Assembly: GCA_027563935.2 (NCBI GenBank)
Contig: CM050447.1
Span: 77,051,461 to 77,115,460 of the forward strand
Length of the DNA stretch: 64,000 nt
Origin: Costus lasius
Lineage: Eukaryota; Streptophyta; Magnoliopsida; Zingiberales; Costaceae
Direction of reading: 5' to 3'
Shown here piece after piece: positions 1-11,535 of the stretch (positions within the stretch are counted from its first letter, which is position 1; each line of letters opens with the position of its first letter). Both the position numbers and the translations under genes were made by a program. A model generated the notes under the pieces. That model was not told where the DNA came from and did not search any database. It saw only the letters and a program-made list of their open reading frames with translations.

Positions 1-1072
1 CGAAGCCGTGCTGTATTTTCCTAAAACTCCTTTCTTGTTGATTTTTAATCTTCTAAAATTATGGTATTTTGTAATTCATTCACCATGCTAGCTTAAACTT
101 ATTTTGGGACATGGGGGAGTAATTCCTTTTGATTTTCTTAATGACTAGATAATCTTTTACTTTCATCATGATTATTCTACTTTGATAATTTTACCTATGC
201 GATTATTGCTCTAAGATTCTCCTTAGTTTGCTTTTTGTCATCATGATTTAGAGTTTTCGCAATAAGGACCGAAAGGTGATTTGCTTGAGAACTTGGAACC
301 TAAAATTGATTAATAGGAACTTACCGTAGGAAACTAGGTTAAGTTCTTATTTCTTTATTTTAGTAAGTTAAATTGCCATGATGATATTAATGAACTTAGG
401 ATTGAGTTATTGTGTCAAACGTGAAGATCTTGCACGAAAGTGAGGATCAGAACGTTGGAGAACCATAGGTAAAACGTGTGTTGAGTCTCGGATGCACGAA
501 AGTGATCCTCGAGATTCCACTCGAGGCAATCAACTTGGAACTCGGATGCACGAAAGTGATCTTTGAGTTCTTTGATTGATGATTTATTTATCTTCAACTT
601 GGGATGAATCTTGCGCGAAAGTGAAGATTTATCTCTGCATGGTTATCTGCACGAAAGTGAGATAATCCCTTTTTGAAGTAAATTGAGTCTTTATCATATT
701 AGAATTCGATTGATGAACATCTTTATATATCTAGTCGTGGAAATCCAAGAGAATGAAACCCTAGTCCCAATTTCTCTCTAACATTATTCTCCCGCGTGTT
801 TTCGCTCCCTGCTTGCCTTTCTCTTTTTCGATTGTCTAGATAGGAAGAAATCAATTATTCGGTACTTGACAGCATAGGTCTCTCTGGGGATCAATATTTA
901 CTTTATTACTTCGAGTATTCGTGCACTTGCGGAAACTACAAGTTAGGGACAACAAGTTTTTGGAGCCATGCCAGGGAGTGACAATAGCCCTGTACGCCAA
1001 TACCTTTCGTCGCGACACCTGAAACGAGTCTACTTGCTTGTATTTAAAAGTGTGTCCTTTCGGATCACATCA
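1..1072 (+). repeat. A1 5' LTR, 3' half only
   Basis: It aligns base for base with 10177-11244, with a few percent difference by eye, and ends in GATCACATCA just before the primer-binding site. It contains five copies of a (T)GCACGAAAGTGA motif between about 430 and 665. A TATA-like stretch, TTTATATATC, lies at 722-731, and the presumed transcribed R-U5 follows. A degraded second primer-binding-site-like sequence lies inside the LTR at 961-978. The first roughly 1 kb of this LTR is outside the window. Confidence 0.93.
722..731 (+). promoter_or_regulatory. candidate TATA box of A1 LTR
   Basis: TTTATATATC stands in the 5' LTR and is preserved in the 3' LTR at about 10893-10902. The position, some 340 bp before the LTR end, suits a retrotransposon promoter. 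The transcription start is not shown by the sequence. Confidence 0.4.
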
Positions 1073-1078
1073 AGTTTT

Positions 1079-1096
1079 TGGCGCCGTTGCCGGGGA
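1079..1096 (+). other. A1 primer-binding site, tRNA-Asp type
   Basis: TGGCGCCGTTGCCGGGGA is complementary to the 3' end of plant tRNA-Asp, the usual primer of Athila-type elements. It starts 6 bases after the LTR end at 1072. The 18-base match is complete, so minus-strand priming capacity is intact even though the proteins are broken. Confidence 0.9.
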
Positions 1097-1202
1097 GACC
1101 TTAGTTTTGTCAATATTGAAGATATTGAGAGTATTACTAGACTAGGCTTTATTTTCTTTATTTACTGTTTTTTGTTGAAATCACTTGATCTATCTATTTT
1201 GC

Positions 1203-1698
1203 ATGCACAGGAGTCTTAGGTCAGGACCACTTGTTCCATTTGATCCTGAAATCAATAAAACATTTAGAGTGCGCAGGAAGTTAAGACTGGAAGAAGATTT
1301 ACAAGAAACATCACAGGAGATACAAGAAGAAATTGTGGAGATGACAAACAATCAAAGAACATTGAGGGACTATGCAGCCCCTAATCCACAAGAAATTCAC
1401 TCAAACATTGCTAGACCAGCGATAGAGGCTAACAACTTTGAGATTAAGCCTGCTTTTATTTCCATGATTCAACAAAATCAGTTTGGAGGATCTCCACTGG
1501 AAGATCCAAACCAACACTTGGCTTTATTTTTAGAAGTATGTGATACCATCAAGATTAATGAAGTTTCCAACGATGCACTGAGATTGAGATTATTTCCTTT
1601 TTCTCTTAGGGACCGGGCAAGAATATGGCTTCAAGCACAACCAACCGGAACCTTCACAACTTGGGATCAACTGTCAAATTCCTTCTTGATGAAATACT
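1203..1698 (+). pseudogene. gag: A1 gag, N-terminal part, cut by a solo LTR
   Basis: Reads from ATG 1203 (MHRSLRSG...) into the Athila gag pattern: a basic N-terminus with the PFDPEI motif, then MTNNQRTLRDYAAP, then a capsid-like segment ending in FPFSLRDRARIWL and TWDQLSNSFLMKY. Known Athila gag proteins share these blocks. A second in-frame ATG at 1340 (MTNNQ) could be the start, but the PFDPEI block upstream also occurs in relatives, so I chose 1203. The frame is cut after 1698 by an inserted copia solo LTR and resumes after its TSD at 3403 in the same frame. The extra codons seen beyond 1698 belong to the inserted LTR. Confidence 0.85.
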
Positions 1699-3397
1699 TG
1701 AAGGGTCCCCTTCAAGGGGGAGCGAAACCCTAAAGGGCGCATTCAAAATTTTTGCAGCGGAAATGAGGGTTTCTTGGGATCAATTGCATGATATATGATC
1801 AACTATAAAAACCCGATTGCAATTAACAATGGAGGATCATACCATCGCCATTCTTTGGATGGTGTCTTGGAAGCAAAGATCGAAAGGGATCTTCTCCAAA
1901 GTGACGCACACAAGGTGATGTCGCCTACTCCTTGTGATCCTTGTGCTAGCAAGATTCTTCAAGGGTCCTTGCCGTATGGAAGGGAAGAGAACTTCTTGCT
2001 TGGCGAGACCTCCTTCTCTTGTTTGCGTGAATTGATCACCACCGAAAGAGAGAAGCGTTCACAAGAGATGATCGGCGAGAGTGTAACCCTCCACTCTAAT
2101 GTGGAGGCGTTACTTACATTCAATTTGGAAACCGACTTCCCAAAATGGTAAGTACTCAAAGCCTCATGCGTTCACTCCAAGTGAACCATCGAATCTTCTC
2201 TTTGAACCAAGCGTTCACATAGTGAACCGGTTCATTGATTTGGTTCAATTGTATTTGGTTCAAAGACCAAATCAAACCAAGCCAAGCCATGGTCTAGACC
2301 TTCTATGAACCAAATGGCTCATGATCTAACCGTTCATCTCCTGATGCTCTTGATCTCACCGATCTAGCATCCAATCTCTCGATCGAAGCTTGCCGATCTC
2401 AAGCCCTAATCAATCAAACATGATCAGACCAGATCTTACTTACAATCAGAGTTTAAATCCCTTTAAACTGAACCCAAACAATTCAGTCCACACGATCTGA
2501 CTTAAGTAAGCCATATCATCAAATTGTGCGACCCTGAGGGTTTCCTTTAAATGTCGGTAACGATAACTTACGTTATCACGATCAGTGAGGGGTATCTAGC
2601 AACACATCACTGTCTCCCGATATAAAGGAAAGAGTCTTCCAAGACTACACCCAAACCACAGCACAAGTGTGAATCCACTTCACTAGGCATACATGTTTCC
2701 TTTGCCACTGGATGTTCTTATTGGACAAGCGTGTCAAGCCTGTAGCTCCAATATGATGAGCATGATTAGATCAGATGAACATAGTCACCTGGGTATGGCC
2801 ATACACTTTCTCAATCATCTCATTCAGAGGGGGGCCCCTTTAGAACATCACACTCCAATCAAGGAGACGGCAATCCTATATCTATCACTAGTGTCCTAAC
2901 CTGACTCATGATCATTATCCAAGATAGTCTATAACCATTATTTCTCAAATGATATTGAACTACCTCAAAATAATGACAATCATCATTTAGAAACACAAGT
3001 GATCTCAAGTCAGAGGACATGTGCCACTTGTTGCAAACAAGGATTATTCACATTGTGACAAGCAATTGAATATCCTAGTAGGGTCTGTCCAGTACATCCA
3101 ATGTACCCATGAGTCTACATCTTATTCCATGCTCGAAGCATCCTATAAGATTAGAACACATATTAGTCTCAATCATATCAAGGCTGTCTCATGTTCACCA
3201 AGATATATCGACTAAGGACTTTATAGCATGTCAGCCTAGCTGAACAGCATTGAGACATTATTCAGAAGTACACTTATTACAGCAGACAATGTAACAACCT
3301 GAATAACAACCATTGCCTTTATAAACATAAGAGTTTATACATGATATTGAAAGAATCCCAAGGCCTCAAACATTAGCCTTAAGGGCATACCCCAACA
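1699..3397 (-). mobile_element. Solo LTR of copia family C inside A1 gag
   Basis: On the minus strand it starts TGTTGGGGTATGCC (at 3397) and ends ACCCTTCA (at 1699), matching the LTRs of C1 and C2 along its length. It is flanked by a 5-bp duplication ATACT at 1694-1698 and 3398-3402. Removing the LTR and one TSD restores the gag frame. The intact TSD on a single LTR shows that a full C element inserted here and later lost its interior and one LTR by recombination between its own LTRs. It is 1699 bp long, close to the 1.67-1.68 kb of the other C LTRs. Confidence 0.95.
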
Positions 3398-3402
3398 ATA
3401 CT

Positions 3403-5519
3403 TCCCTCCAAGCAAGACAATTCAGCTGAGAAATCAAATCACAAGTTTCCAACAAAAAGATGGAGAATCTTTCAGTGAGGCATGGGAGAGATTTAATGAA
3501 TTACAATGGAAGTGTCCTCACCATGGCATTGAAGATTGGGTTTTATTGCATACTTTTTATAATGGATTACTCTATAACACCAGACTAACTATGGATGCTG
3601 CTGTAGGAGGAGCTCTTATGAGCAAAACTGTGGATGCTGCCTTTAAACTGTTGGAGGAGATGGCTCTCAATCACAATCAATGGACTTCTGAGAGAGGAGT
3701 ATTCTACAAACCATCTCAAGGAAAGAGTGAGAATGATGGATGACAATCCTTAGCAGAAAAGGTAGATTCTTTATGCAGTAGATTCGATTCTTTCAAAATG
3801 CAAGCTGTTGCTGTTTCCTCTATCACTTGCGAAATTTGTAGTAACATCGGTCACTCATATGAAAACTGTAGAGTTGTTGTGGATCAAGGGGATGAACATG
3901 TCAATGCTTTGGGGACTTATAATCAAAGTAAAACCAATGATCCCTACTCTAGTACTTATAACCCTGGATGGAGAAATCACCCCAACCTTTCATGGAGAAA
4001 CAATAACAATGAAAAAGGACAAACTGAGAATAGAGGATTCCAAAGGCCAAATCCAAACCAAAACCAAAACATAAATCAGAATTCTAGTGTAGAATCCATG
4101 TTTGAAAAAATTATGGCAAATCAAAATCAGTTTATGTCTAATCAAAGCCAAATCATGACAAATCAAAGTAGACAAATTGAAGAATTTAAGGAAAGTCTTA
4201 ATCAAATCAACTCCAGATTGGAAAGAGTAGAGGCACACAATAAGATTTTAGAAAACCAAATTGCACAACAAGCCAGTACTTCTTATAGACCCCCTGGAAA
4301 ATTGTCTACTAAACCTGAGATAAACCCTATGGAGCATTGTAATGCCATCATGACTAGAAGCGGGAAACAACTAGGAGAGCCTAAAGGGAAGGTTGAATTT
4401 AAGGAAAAAGAGTCTTATTATAATCATAATGAGGAATTAGAATTAGAAAAATCCTCTAAACATGAACAAACCCTACCTAGTTTAACACCTCAAAAGGGAG
4501 ATGAACCATAAGGGGATGTGCCATGTAAAGAAGATAATTCTAAGTCTGATTTGCCTCCACCCTACAGACCACCAATACCTTTTCCTCAAAGGCTAGTTCA
4601 AAACAAACTAGACAAACAATTTGCCAAATTCCTTGAAATCTTGAAAAAGCTTTACATTAATATTCCTTTTACTGAAGTTATTTCTCAAATGCCTTCATAT
4701 GCAAAGTTCTTGAAAGAAATATTGTCTAGTAAGAGAAAGTTAGATGATTATGGTACTTGCACTGTAACATTGACTGAAGATTGTAGTGCGGTCATTCAAA
4801 ATAAACTGCCACCAAAACTGAAGGATCCAAGTAGTTTTTCTATACCTTGTTCAATTGGCACTATGGCTTTTGACCGAGCCTTATGTGATTTAGGTGCAAG
4901 TGTAAATCTAATGCCTCTTTCTATTTACAGGAAACTGAATATTGGAGAGCTGAAACCTACATCCATATCTTTATAGCGCGCGGATTCATCGGTAAAGTAT
5001 CCTGTAGGTATCTTAGAGAATGTTCCAATCAAGATAGGTGAGTTTTTCATACTTGCAGATTTTGTAGTTTTGGACATGGAAGAAAATTGCAAAAACCCTA
5101 TAATTCTAGGTAGACCACTGTTAGCCACTGCTAAAGTAAACATAGATGTGAAAGAAGGAAAGATCACTTTTGATATCTGTGAAAACATTATTGAATTTAA
5201 TCTTAATGACTCTTTGAATAAACTTTCTTACTCAAGATCATGTTGTAGTGTTGAGGTGATTGATGATGTTGTTTATGATGTTTGCAATTTATTTGATGAA
5301 TCCTCAAATATTGAAACTGACAAATCTTCTGAGGAAGTTGATAAAGTATTACAGGAAAAGAAAGACAAAATTTCAAGAAGAAGGAGAAAAAGAAGAAGAA
5401 GATCTAGATTGTTTGACAAGGGAAAGAAAATTTGGAGCAAATTTGGAGATTGTTTCAAGTCCGAGCCTTATGTGGTTCAATGTGATGCCCAACCCAAAGA
5501 AAGATCAGAGGGGCAATAG
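3403..5519 (+). pseudogene. gag-pro: A1 gag C-terminal part and aspartic protease
   Basis: One frame continues the gag after the solo LTR. It holds the rest of the capsid-like domain (3403-3740), a CCHC zinc knuckle with ligands C, C, H and C encoded at 3828-3869, an Asn/Gln-rich linker, and an Athila-type protease with the active-site motif DLGAS (about 4890) and the flap-side ILGRPLLATA (about 5105). The C-terminus is Arg/Lys-rich. Three in-frame stops break it: TGA 3741, TAA 4509 and TAG 4974. The frame ends at 5519 with no reverse transcriptase behind it. In known Athila elements the pol domains follow directly here. Confidence 0.88.
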
Positions 5520-6631
5520 AGGAATTCACGATCACACCCGAGTGCAAAAGGGTCAAGGTAATGACCTTTAAATTAGCGCTTCTTGGGAGACAACCCAAGC
5601 TTTTTAACCTTTATTTGTTTTATTCTACTTAATTTTACTTAATACTAATTTTTCTATTATTTTTGTAGGTAAATCGTGATTTGATGCAAATTATGGCACT
5701 ACCGTAAAGTATTTTACGGTACCGTATTTTCGATCCACTTTCCACCAGAGAGTTGTAACAAAATTACGGCACTGCCGTAAATACTTACACGGTACCGTAT
5801 TTTGTTGTCAAAATCAACCCGAGAGTCTCTTCGTTTTTACGGCACCACCATAAGTTGTTTTACGGTGCCGTATTTTCATGAAATTTTATTTTTTTCGATT
5901 TTTTCATCAAAAAAAAATCGCTGCTTGATTTTTACGTTGGTACCGTAAACTGCTTCACGGTACCGTATTTTTGAGTCATTTTCATACAGAGGGGTCCCAA
6001 GATTTTACGGCAGTACCGTAAGTTATATTACGGTATTGTATTTCTGATCCAGTTTTGACCCGAGAGTAGTCGTAATTTTACGCTAGTGCCGTAAGACATT
6101 ACACTGCCGTATTTTATTTTCTGACACGTGAGCTCTGTGCCGTATTTAGGGTTTTGACCGGACCATTTTTAGGGTTTTTACCCTTGTTCTCACTCATTTT
6201 TGAGCCGTTCTTGGATTTTCGATCATCTCCGACCACCTGGGGATGCCGGCGACCTTTCCCCTTCAGCTTTCATTGTCGATTAGGTACTCATTTCACCGAT
6301 TTTACTGATTTGATAAAGTTTTTATCAAGTTTCGCCCCTTTCACTCATTTTCACTTATTTCTCAACTATTTTGAGTGATTCTTGTTTTCATTTACTCATT
6401 AGAGGACACACTATCGATCCTTTGCTAGATTCAGACTGATTTCCGTCACCAATTTGAGCCGAAACATGTTGAACGAATTCTAAATCACTGTTCATCGACA
6501 TTTACTCTATTTTTCACTCTGTTTTTAGCTGATAATACTTGTAGAACATGTTGATAGGATGCCAATGACTAGATTTAAACTGTTATATTGTTATGCATTG
6601 AATTATAAGTTTGTAGCTTGAGTTCATACTC
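5520..6631 (+). repeat. A1 spacer with six ACGG/CCGT palindrome units
   Basis: Gene-free spacer. At 5550-5610 it keeps the AGCGCTTCTTGGGAGACAAC motif that normally follows the integrase end in Athila/Tat elements, so the pol gene appears to have been lost between protease and this point. From 5690 to 6117 there are six units of about 45 bp, each with two imperfect palindromes of the form ACGG-N-CCGT (starts near 5690, 5760, 5833, 5929, 6001 and 6073). The same kind of unit fills U3 of the element's own LTR at 9419-9791. The rest, to the ORF start at 6632, is AT-rich with no recognised motif. Confidence 0.8.
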
Positions 6632-8015
6632 ATGGCACCGAGAACAAAGTCAATTTGTCCAAGAAGAAAGGGGAAAGCCCCTGCTGAATCATCTCAACCA
6701 CGGAACCCCCATGGGATCATCTTCAGAAATGAAATGCAGGAATCCAAATACAACAAAATTTTAGAAAGAAAAATCATCAACACCAAGTATGCTGATCGAG
6801 GAACATTGGAAGCCTTGGGGCTTTATGAGGACGTGCTTTGGATGTTTGAGAGGATCAAGGCTATGCAATTCTTCCAGATGACTTCGCGCACTTATCTACC
6901 ACTTGTTCTAGAGTTCTTGAGCAGCTTAATAATTGACTTGAAGGAATTTTCGAATGGACCTGCAGAGGGGGAAATCACTTTCAAATTAGCCAATGAGGAG
7001 AGGGAGCTTACATTGCAAGAAGTTAGAGATATCTTTGAGTTGAGCACAGGAGGGTATACTGAAATGCCTCTTGGATTCATGGAAGGCATCTTCTGGAACC
7101 AAATTACAGATGAGAGTCATTTCTATGTTGTTTCTGCTAGAGCTAGCAAGATCAAGAACCCTTGTATTAAGTATGCTCACAGGGTTCTAGCACACACTGT
7201 GTTTGGGAGAGGAGATAGTGACGGCATGGTCCGTCAACATGAGCTCTATTTTCTTTGGGGGATGCTCAATGGATTTGTTGTTGATGTTGCTTATTTCATG
7301 ATCAAACACATGGACGAGGTTGCCAGAGCGAGCAGAGGATCTGTGGTAATAGGAGGTTTGATTACTCCTATAGCTAGATATTTTGGGATATAGCCCTATG
7401 GAATTGAGTTGGCAAAAGGGAATGCAAGACTAGACATTGAGTCTTGCATAGCAATGAAGATGATTATTAGAGAAGGTGACATTTTTTTGTTTGGTCCTTG
7501 GACCAAATATCCCTCCTCTACCCTTACCTCACATTGAGAAGACCACGGTCAGAGAAAGAGCCAACTGGAAATTATCCCCTAGTGCAGCTGAGGCAGCTTT
7601 TACTCCACCGCTTGATACAGTTCCACCGCCACCCACCTGGGGTGGAAGGAGTGATCCCTATGGGATGGAATCACCTCCTCATGATTCTTCACAGCCCGCT
7701 GGTACTTCCTCACATGGGACGAGAGGTGGTTTTGCTAGCCATCACGATCCAGGTTTTCAGGCGCTCATAGCACAGATGTACAACCAAGAACGCCACCTGG
7801 ATGGGATGGAAGAGACTCTGGGATACATCTACAGGGATATGGTGAGATTGTGTAATCATATGGAAGACATGGGCAACTTCCTTTATGACCGTTTTGGTTA
7901 TGCAGATCACAGAGCCTATAGATATCAAGGTGATCAAGGAGGAACGCCATACTATGATCCCATGGAGACTACTACAAGAGACTCTGAGGCCACACGATCA
8001 GATGGCGATGAGTAG
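6632..8015 (+). pseudogene. Athila-type downstream ORF (putative plant transposon protein / env-like position)
   Basis: Opens at ATG 6632 (MAPRTKSICPRRKGKAPAES), with a basic Ser/Pro-rich head typical of the downstream ORF of Athila elements. A domain follows with the pattern DRGTLEALGLYEDV ... LVLEFLSSL ... ELTLQEVRDIFELSTGG, as in the putative plant transposon protein family. TAG 7391 interrupts it after 253 codons. The same frame continues to about 7500, where a shift moves the reading to the frame that runs to 8015. That last part is Pro-rich and then has a likely helical stretch (YNQERHLDGMEETL...). The broken length is about 460 codons. I see no convincing signal peptide or membrane span, so calling it an envelope protein rests on position only. 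Confidence 0.75.
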
Positions 8016-9159
8016 ATGCTTTCTGAGTATTATCTTCCTTTATTTCTTTGCTATGCTATATTTTTCTATATCTTATTGTTGTTTCATATGATGACGGGAA
8101 GGATGATGCTTTACGACCACCACCACTGCTATTCTTGACATGCTTATATTTTCGATGTGGTTGTACAGTAATAATGACTACACTAATGATTTACTTTTCG
8201 ATATGGTTATACCATGCGATGATGATATTATTTTTCTTGAGATTGTTGGATGCATGTGATTTACTTTGCTTATTGCTTCTATCTTGAAAGATTTTCATTG
8301 ATAATGATGATAAGTATTTTCTTGATGATTTGATTGATGATAAATGAACTCAAATTCATGATTGAAGATATAACCCTATCATGTTAAATTTATTTCTTCA
8401 ATACATATTTGTCTATTGAAATATGACGTTGATTGATGCATAAGATTTTAGGTAGATGTATTATTTGAAGAATAAAATTTAAAGGTGAAACTTCTCTTTT
8501 GAATAAAATGAGTATATTAGTATGATTTGTGAATTGAGATCAATTGATCAACCTAGTAGATGTTTAGTCTATTTTGCTCTTTGTTGGGAAATGAGAATCC
8601 AAGATCCATAAAAATAGTGAGAGACTCCCCTACTTGGCACTATGTAAAATTGATAGTGGTACTTATGACAAAAAGATAATGAGAGAAAATGATAATAAGA
8701 CTCCTCTACTTGACACTGTGTAAAATTGACAGTGGTACCGAAGAAAAGAGTTGAAGTCAAAAATAAAAAAGTATGTGTCTATGCGGGTACATGCCATCTA
8801 TGCAAAAATGACAAAATATATGAAAAAGAAAAAAAAAATATATGTGGAAAAAGATCTTGGAAACCTGCTTCCTTTAAACAAAAGCATAACAGATTTGAAC
8901 TGAAATTAGGTGAAGTCTTGAGATTGAAAATTCTATTTATTATACAGTTGCAAAGTTTTATTTGATTGAGTTGTAGATCTAGAGGATTGAGTTCTAAGAA
9001 TGATATGTTTATTTAAAGTTTTGTAAATCAATTCATAGAATTTTTCATCGATAGGTTGTATTTTAGAAATTTATTGAGCATGAAAAGGTTATTCTTTTAA
9101 TCAAAATTTTGATTTCAAATTTTGATTTTTGCTTGAGGACAAGCAAAGTTTGAGCCTTA
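8016..9159 (+). other. A1 3' untranslated internal region
   Basis: AT-rich and without a credible gene. It carries a duplicated motif, GACTCCCCTACTTGGCACT followed by GTAAAATTGA.AGTGGTAC, at about 8623-8668 and 8699-8741, conserved in A2 at 25014-25147. It ends with GCTTGAGGACAAGCAAAG (9131-9148), the conserved block found just before the 3' LTR in Athila/Tat elements. A clean purine-only polypurine tract is not obvious. Confidence 0.7.
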
Positions 9160-11244
9160 TGTATTTTGTTGACACCAAAATATATAGTATATTTTGTATC
9201 ATTTTAGATACCTTTTCATGCTAAATTGAGGATCTTTTACTTGTTTTTATGCTGAATCCATCAAATATTGCAAAGTCTACTTATATTTTGGTTTTTCATG
9301 ATTTTCACGCAAAAAGGCATCATTTTAGGGTGTTTTCAAGCAAAATCAAACACATAGAAGAATTATCATCATCAAGAAGAAGATACATGACAAATTTTAT
9401 GTAAAACGGAGCAACTCACCAAAATACGGTAGTGCCGTAATCTATATTACGGTACCGTATTTCCATACGATACCGTAATATCGGAGCACCTGCCGTAATT
9501 TGGGAAAACTTCAGATCAGAAGATTGTGCGAAAAATACGGCACTGCCGTAAGATTTTACATGGCCGTATTTTGGAGCACTTTCGGAACAGAGACCATTGC
9601 TAAAATTACGGCACTACCGTAAACTATCTCACGGGCCGTATTTTCCAGACATTTCCGACCAGAGAGTTCAGCCGATTTTACGGTAGTGCCGTGAACCATA
9701 TTACGGTGCCGTATTTTTCAGCACTTTTAGAATAGAACACTCGCGTGATTTTACGACAGTGCCGTGAACTATTACACTGCCGTATTTCTGTTTTTGAATG
9801 CAACTCCCAGGTCAATTTCGACACCCGATTTTTGCAGAGAATATTGTGGGCGATCCAGAGCTTTAAATTGGATGCCGTAAGAAGAAGGAAGTGAGCTTAC
9901 AACGAGAGGATCACGTAGACACCAAAAGCCCCAAATTGCATCCACTATCGAGGGAGAAATCACGGTACACGCCGCCGCTTAGGGTTCCACCGCCGCGACC
10001 AATCCAGAGCACCTCCGGCCGTGATTTTGATACTGAAGCTTTGCCTGGAGAAGGAGACAACGTGCCAGAAGTTTCAGAACAAAAGGAGATCAATTTGAGG
10101 AGAAATCAAAGGAAGAAAAAGCGTCGCCACTATTCACCACTTTCATTGCAAATTACGGCTGTGAAATATTTTACAGCCGTGCTGTATTTTCCTAAAACTC
10201 CTTTCTTGTTAATTTTTGATCTTATGAAATTATGGTATTTTGTAATTCCTTTACCATGTTAGCTTAAACTTATTTTGGGACATGGGGGAGTAATTCCCTT
10301 TGATTTTCTTAATGACTAGATAATCTTTTACTTTCATCATGATTATTCTACTTGGATAATTTTACCTATGCGATTATTGCTCTAAGATTCTTTTTAGTTT
10401 GCTTTTTGTCATCATGATTTAGAGTTTTCGCAATAAGGACCGAAAGGTGATTTGCTTGAGAACTTGGAACCCTAAAATTGATTAATAGGAACTCACCGTC
10501 GGAAACTAGGTTAAGATCTTATTTCTTTATTTTAGTAAGTTAAATTGTCATGATGATATTAATGAACTTAGGATTGAGTTATTGTGTCAAACGTGGAGAT
10601 CTTGCACGAAAGTGAGGATCGGAACGTTGGAGAACTATAGGTAAAACGTGTGTTGAGTCTCGGATGCACGAAAGTGATCATCGAGATTCCACTCGAGGCA
10701 ATCAACTTGGAACTCGGATGCACGAAAGTGATCTTTGAGTTCTTTGATTGATGATTTACTTATCTTCAGCTTGGGATGAATCTTGCACGAAAGTGAAGAT
10801 TTATCTCTGCATGGTTATCTGGACGAAAGTGAGATAATCCCTTTTTGAAGTAAATTGAGTCTTTATCAAGTTAGAATTCGATTGATGAACATCTTTATAT
10901 ATCTAGTCATGGAAATCCAATAGAATGAAACCCTAGTCCCAATTTCTCTCTAACATTATTCTCCCCCGTGTTTTCGCTCTCTGCTTGCATTTCTCTTTTT
11001 CGATTGCCTAGATAGGAAGAAATCAATTATTCGGTACTTGACAGCATAGGTCTCTCTGGGGATCGATATTTACTTTATTACTTCGAATATCCGTACACTT
11101 GCGGACACTACAAGTTAGGGACAACAAGTTTTTGGAGCCGTGCCAGGGAGTGACAATAGCCCTGTACGCCAATACCTTTGGCCGCGACACCTGAAACGAG
11201 TCTACCTGCTTGTATTTAAAAGTGTGTCCTTTCGGATCACATCA
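9160..11244 (+). repeat. A1 3' LTR, complete
   Basis: Starts TGTATTTTGTTGACACC (9160) and ends GATCACATCA (11244), about 2085 bp. The left end is inferred from the TG after the GAGGACAAGCAAAG block and from the matching start of the A2 LTR at 29052. Five ACGG/CCGT palindrome units lie at 9419-9791 and a related one at 10145-10193. The five GCACGAAAGTGA repeats recur at about 10603-10835, the TATA-like box at 10893, and the internal primer-site-like sequence at 11133-11150. Confidence 0.88.
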
Positions 11245-11535
11245 ATAACATAGTAATATTTTCGTAAAATAGTAATATTTTCTTATAACACAATAATATT
11301 TCGTATAAAACCTTAATATTTTTGTATAACACCTTATTATTTTTGTATATCATATGTCTATTATCGTATAACACCTTAATATTTTTGTATATCATGTGAT
11401 TATTGTCGTATTACATATTTATACGACAATAGTCACATGATATTCGAAAATATTAAGGTTTTATACGAAAATACTACTATGTTATACGAAAATATTACCG
11501 TGTTATACGAAAATATTACTATGTTATATGAAAAT
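11245..11535. repeat. AT-rich foldback (inverted) repeat
   Basis: The left arm (about 11245-11411) and right arm (11421-11535) are inverted copies made of TTATACGAAAATATT-type units. The core stem, 11391-11411 against 11421-11441, is 21 bp with one mismatch and a 9-base loop. The left arm begins directly at the A1 LTR end, so A1 probably inserted into this repeat; the other side lies outside the window. It could be a MITE, but no terminal TSD is visible. Confidence 0.75.

Larger units (their letters stand above)
1..11244 (+). mobile_element. Athila-type Ty3/gypsy retrotransposon A1, RT/integrase-less, 5' end outside window
   Basis: The end of the 5' LTR (1-1072) is repeated at 10177-11244 within a complete 3' LTR. 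Between them lie a tRNA-Asp-type primer-binding site, an Athila-like gag-protease frame with the DLGAS protease motif, a palindrome-rich spacer, an Athila-type downstream ORF and a 3' untranslated region ending in the sequence GCTTGAGGACAAGCAAAG. No reverse transcriptase, RNase H or integrase motif occurs anywhere between 5520 and 9160, so the element as seen could move only with proteins supplied by a relative. The coding part carries stops, one frameshift and an inserted solo LTR. The outer TSD cannot be checked because the left end is missing. Confidence 0.9.

Noticed and set aside
6632..8015. True envelope glycoprotein
   Set aside because: No signal peptide, membrane span or glycoprotein pattern is visible. 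Only the position matches an envelope gene.
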